Source: Novosphingobium naphthalenivorans NBRC 102051
GTDB taxonomy: Bacteria; Pseudomonadota; Alphaproteobacteria; Sphingomonadales; Sphingomonadaceae
Assembly: GCF_001590985.1 (NCBI RefSeq)
Contig: NZ_BCTX01000007.1
Coordinates: 1 to 64,000 of the forward strand
Direction of reading: 5' to 3'
Length of the DNA: 64,000 bases
This document shows, piece after piece, positions 62,495-64,000 of the stretch (its first letter is position 1; every line of letters begins with the position of its first letter). The notes beneath the pieces were generated by a model, which saw nothing but the letters and a program-made list of their open reading frames with translations, did not search any database and was not told the DNA's origin. The position numbers and the translations under genes were made by a program.

Positions 62495-63523
62495 ATGCGT
62501 GTTGACCTGTTCGATTTCGACCTGCCGCCCGAACGCATTGCCCTGCGTCCCGCCCGGCCGCGCGATGCCGCCCGGATGCTGGTGGTCGAGGGCGAGGCGC
62601 CTTTCGCGGACCGTCATGTGCGCGATCTGCCGGACCTGCTGCGCGAGGGCGACGTGCTGGTCTTCAACGATACGCGGGTCATCCCGGCGCAGCTTGAAGG
62701 CCTGCGCGGCGAAGCGCGGATCGGCGCGACGCTGCACAAGCGGATCGATCTGCGGCGCTGGCAGGCCTTCGTGCGCAATGCCAAGCGGCTGAAGCCGGGC
62801 GACCGGATTGCCTTTCCCGCCGATGTCAGTGCCCTGGCCGAGCAACGCCACGAAGACGGCAGCTGGACGCTGCTGTTCGAAGGCGAAGAGCCGGTCGAAG
62901 TGCTGCTGGAGCGGGCCGGCCGGATGCCGCTGCCGCCCTATATCGCCGGCAAGCGCGAGACCGACGAGGCCGACGCGAGCGACTATCAGACCATGTTCGC
63001 GCGCGAAAAAGGCGCGGTCGCCGCGCCGACCGCAGCCTTGCATTTCACGCCGGAACTGGTCGAGCGGCTCGATGCGGCCAGCATCGCGCGCGAAACGCTG
63101 ACCCTGCATGTCGGGGCAGGCACGTTCCTTCCGGTCAAGGCGGACGACACGCAAGATCACCGGATGCACGCGGAATGGGGCCGCATCGACGCGGAAACGG
63201 CCGAGCGCCTCAATGAAACGCGGGCCCGAGGCGGCAGGCTGATCGCGGTCGGCACGACCTCGCTGCGCCTGCTGGAAAGCGCGGCGGGCGATGACGGCGT
63301 GATCCGCCCGTTCGAGGGCGACACGTCGATCTTCATCACTCCCGGCTATCGCTTCAAGGCGATCGACGGGCTGATGACCAATTTCCACTTGCCCAAATCG
63401 ACCCTGTTCATGCTGGTTTCGGCGCTGATGGGGCGCGAGCGGATGCAGGCGGTCTATGCCCGCGCCATTGCCACGGACTACCGGTTCTATTCCTACGGCG
63501 ATTCCAGCTTGTTGCTGCCGTAG
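62495..63523 (+). CDS. queA: S-adenosylmethionine:tRNA ribosyltransferase-isomerase
   Basis: The 342-aa enzyme makes epoxyqueuosine in tRNA. It begins [20 protein letters not shown] and has [42 protein letters not shown] and [12 protein letters not shown], ending [16 protein letters not shown], all typical of QueA. The expected partner tgt is not the next gene here. Confidence 0.96.
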   Translation: MRVDLFDFDLPPERIALRPARPRDAARMLVVEGEAPFADRHVRDLPDLLREGDVLVFNDTRVIPAQLEGLRGEARIGATLHKRIDLRRWQAFVRNAKRLKPGDRIAFPADVSALAEQRHEDGSWTLLFEGEEPVEVLLERAGRMPLPPYIAGKRETDEADASDYQTMFAREKGAVAAPTAALHFTPELVERLDAASIARETLTLHVGAGTFLPVKADDTQDHRMHAEWGRIDAETAERLNETRARGGRLIAVGTTSLRLLESAAGDDGVIRPFEGDTSIFITPGYRFKAIDGLMTNFHLPKSTLFMLVSALMGRERMQAVYARAIATDYRFYSYGDSSLLLP

Positions 63524-63580
63524 TTCTTCTTTCGGGGATAGGGTCTTGGAACTGTCGCCGTGCTCGCGCATCTAGGGGCG

Positions 63581-64000
63581 ATGCAAACCATTCTCGAAAT
63601 CAGCGGCCTGACCAAGACGTACTCGGGCGGCTTCACTGCGCTCAAGGGTGTGGACCTTTCGATTAACCGGGGCGAGATCTTCGCGCTGCTTGGCCCCAAT
63701 GGCGCAGGCAAGACGACGCTGATCGGTGCCGTGTGCGGGCTGGTGCGGCCGACGTCGGGCACGATCCATGCGTTTGGTGAGGATATGGCCGCCCACTGGC
63801 GCCGTCTGCGCGCGCGTGTCGGCCTTGTTCCGCAGGAACTTGCGACCGATATGTTCGAGAAGGTCCAGCGTACGGTAAGCCATTCGCGCGGGCTGTTCGG
63901 GCTGCCGCCGGACCCTGCCAAGGTGGAGGAAATCCTGCGCGCGCTCAGCCTCTGGGACAAGCGCGATGCCCAGGTCCGCACGCTGTCCGGCGGCATGAAG
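63581..64000 (+). CDS. ABC transporter ATP-binding protein (partial, runs off the window)
   Basis: An open frame from the ATG at 63581 continues to the window edge (140 codons). It has TLIGAVCGL after Walker [12 protein letters not shown] (about residue 40), a Q-loop ([12 protein letters not shown]) and the start of the signature TLSGGMK at the edge. The pattern fits drug- or polymer-type ABC-2 exporters (YadG/CcmA-like). The rest and any permease lie beyond 64000. Confidence 0.88.
   Translation, partial: MQTILEISGLTKTYSGGFTALKGVDLSINRGEIFALLGPNGAGKTTLIGAVCGLVRPTSGTIHAFGEDMAAHWRRLRARVGLVPQELATDMFEKVQRTVSHSRGLFGLPPDPAKVEEILRALSLWDKRDAQVRTLSGGMK

Overview
The window looks like a sphingomonad (Novosphingobium/Sphingobium-type Alphaproteobacterium). 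It has high GC, strong GC-rich codon preference, and a right half with the gene content and spacing of that group (recJ beside tRNA-Glu, leuA, ilvC-ilvN-ilvB, miaA/serB, purL, xseB-ispA-coaD, queA). This assignment rests on protein character and gene order read by eye, not on a search.

Region 1 (1-39.3 kb) reads as an integrated genomic island or ICE. It ends at the right in an excisionase-integrase pair (37.8-39.1 kb) abutting the 3' end of a tRNA-Glu gene. The left end was not found and probably lies outside the window. From left to right it holds an LptB-like ATPase with an odd 5' end. Next come a TetR regulator and a complete export system (outer-membrane lipoprotein, HlyD adaptor, RbbA-like double-ATPase/permease fusion, ABC-2 permease). 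These are followed by a solo LuxR-type regulator, an AbiEi/AbiEii toxin-antitoxin pair and a small sigma-region-4-like protein. A very compact minus-strand F-type conjugation operon then runs from 35.5 down to 13.0 kb: lipoprotein, DsbC-like, TraA, L, E, K, B, V, C, three small membrane proteins, TraW, U, small ORF, split TraN, TrbC, TraF-type peptidase, TraF, thioredoxin-like, TraH, TraG. Divergent from it are an XRE regulator and a MobA/MobL relaxase homologue that has lost its catalytic Tyr and His residues. No TraD/VirD4 coupling protein and no intact relaxase are visible, so this element is either incomplete, decayed, or depends on genes outside the window.

Region 2 (39.3-64 kb) is chromosomal core. 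It starts with two tandem tRNA-Glu genes (CTC and TTC anticodons) that differ by one base. It includes recJ, sphingomonad hypotheticals, an AHH-type nuclease-like protein, nitronate monooxygenase, a tandem-PilZ protein, and leuA with a Leu-rich leader peptide. It continues with a TMEM175-like channel, an I78 inhibitor lipoprotein whose N-terminus is encoded by a palindromic repeat, a low-GC two-gene cassette, the branched-chain amino-acid genes, miaA/serB with overlapping divergent starts, a DUF559 gene flanked by inverted repeats, purL, xseB-ispA-coaD, a cyclophilin, queA and the start of an ABC ATPase gene.

The most interesting points are: (1) the catalytically dead relaxase homologue; (2) a repeated 12-bp motif, GCGANNTTRGCC, twice at exactly 20-bp spacing upstream of the transfer operon and once upstream of xis/int; (3) a DUF559 nuclease-like gene nested in inverted copies of a palindromic repeat; (4) two adjacent small membrane proteins sharing a conserved N-terminal signature; (5) iteron-like 11-bp repeats at 49.8 kb; and (6) a palindromic repeat inserted in frame inside a lipoprotein signal region.
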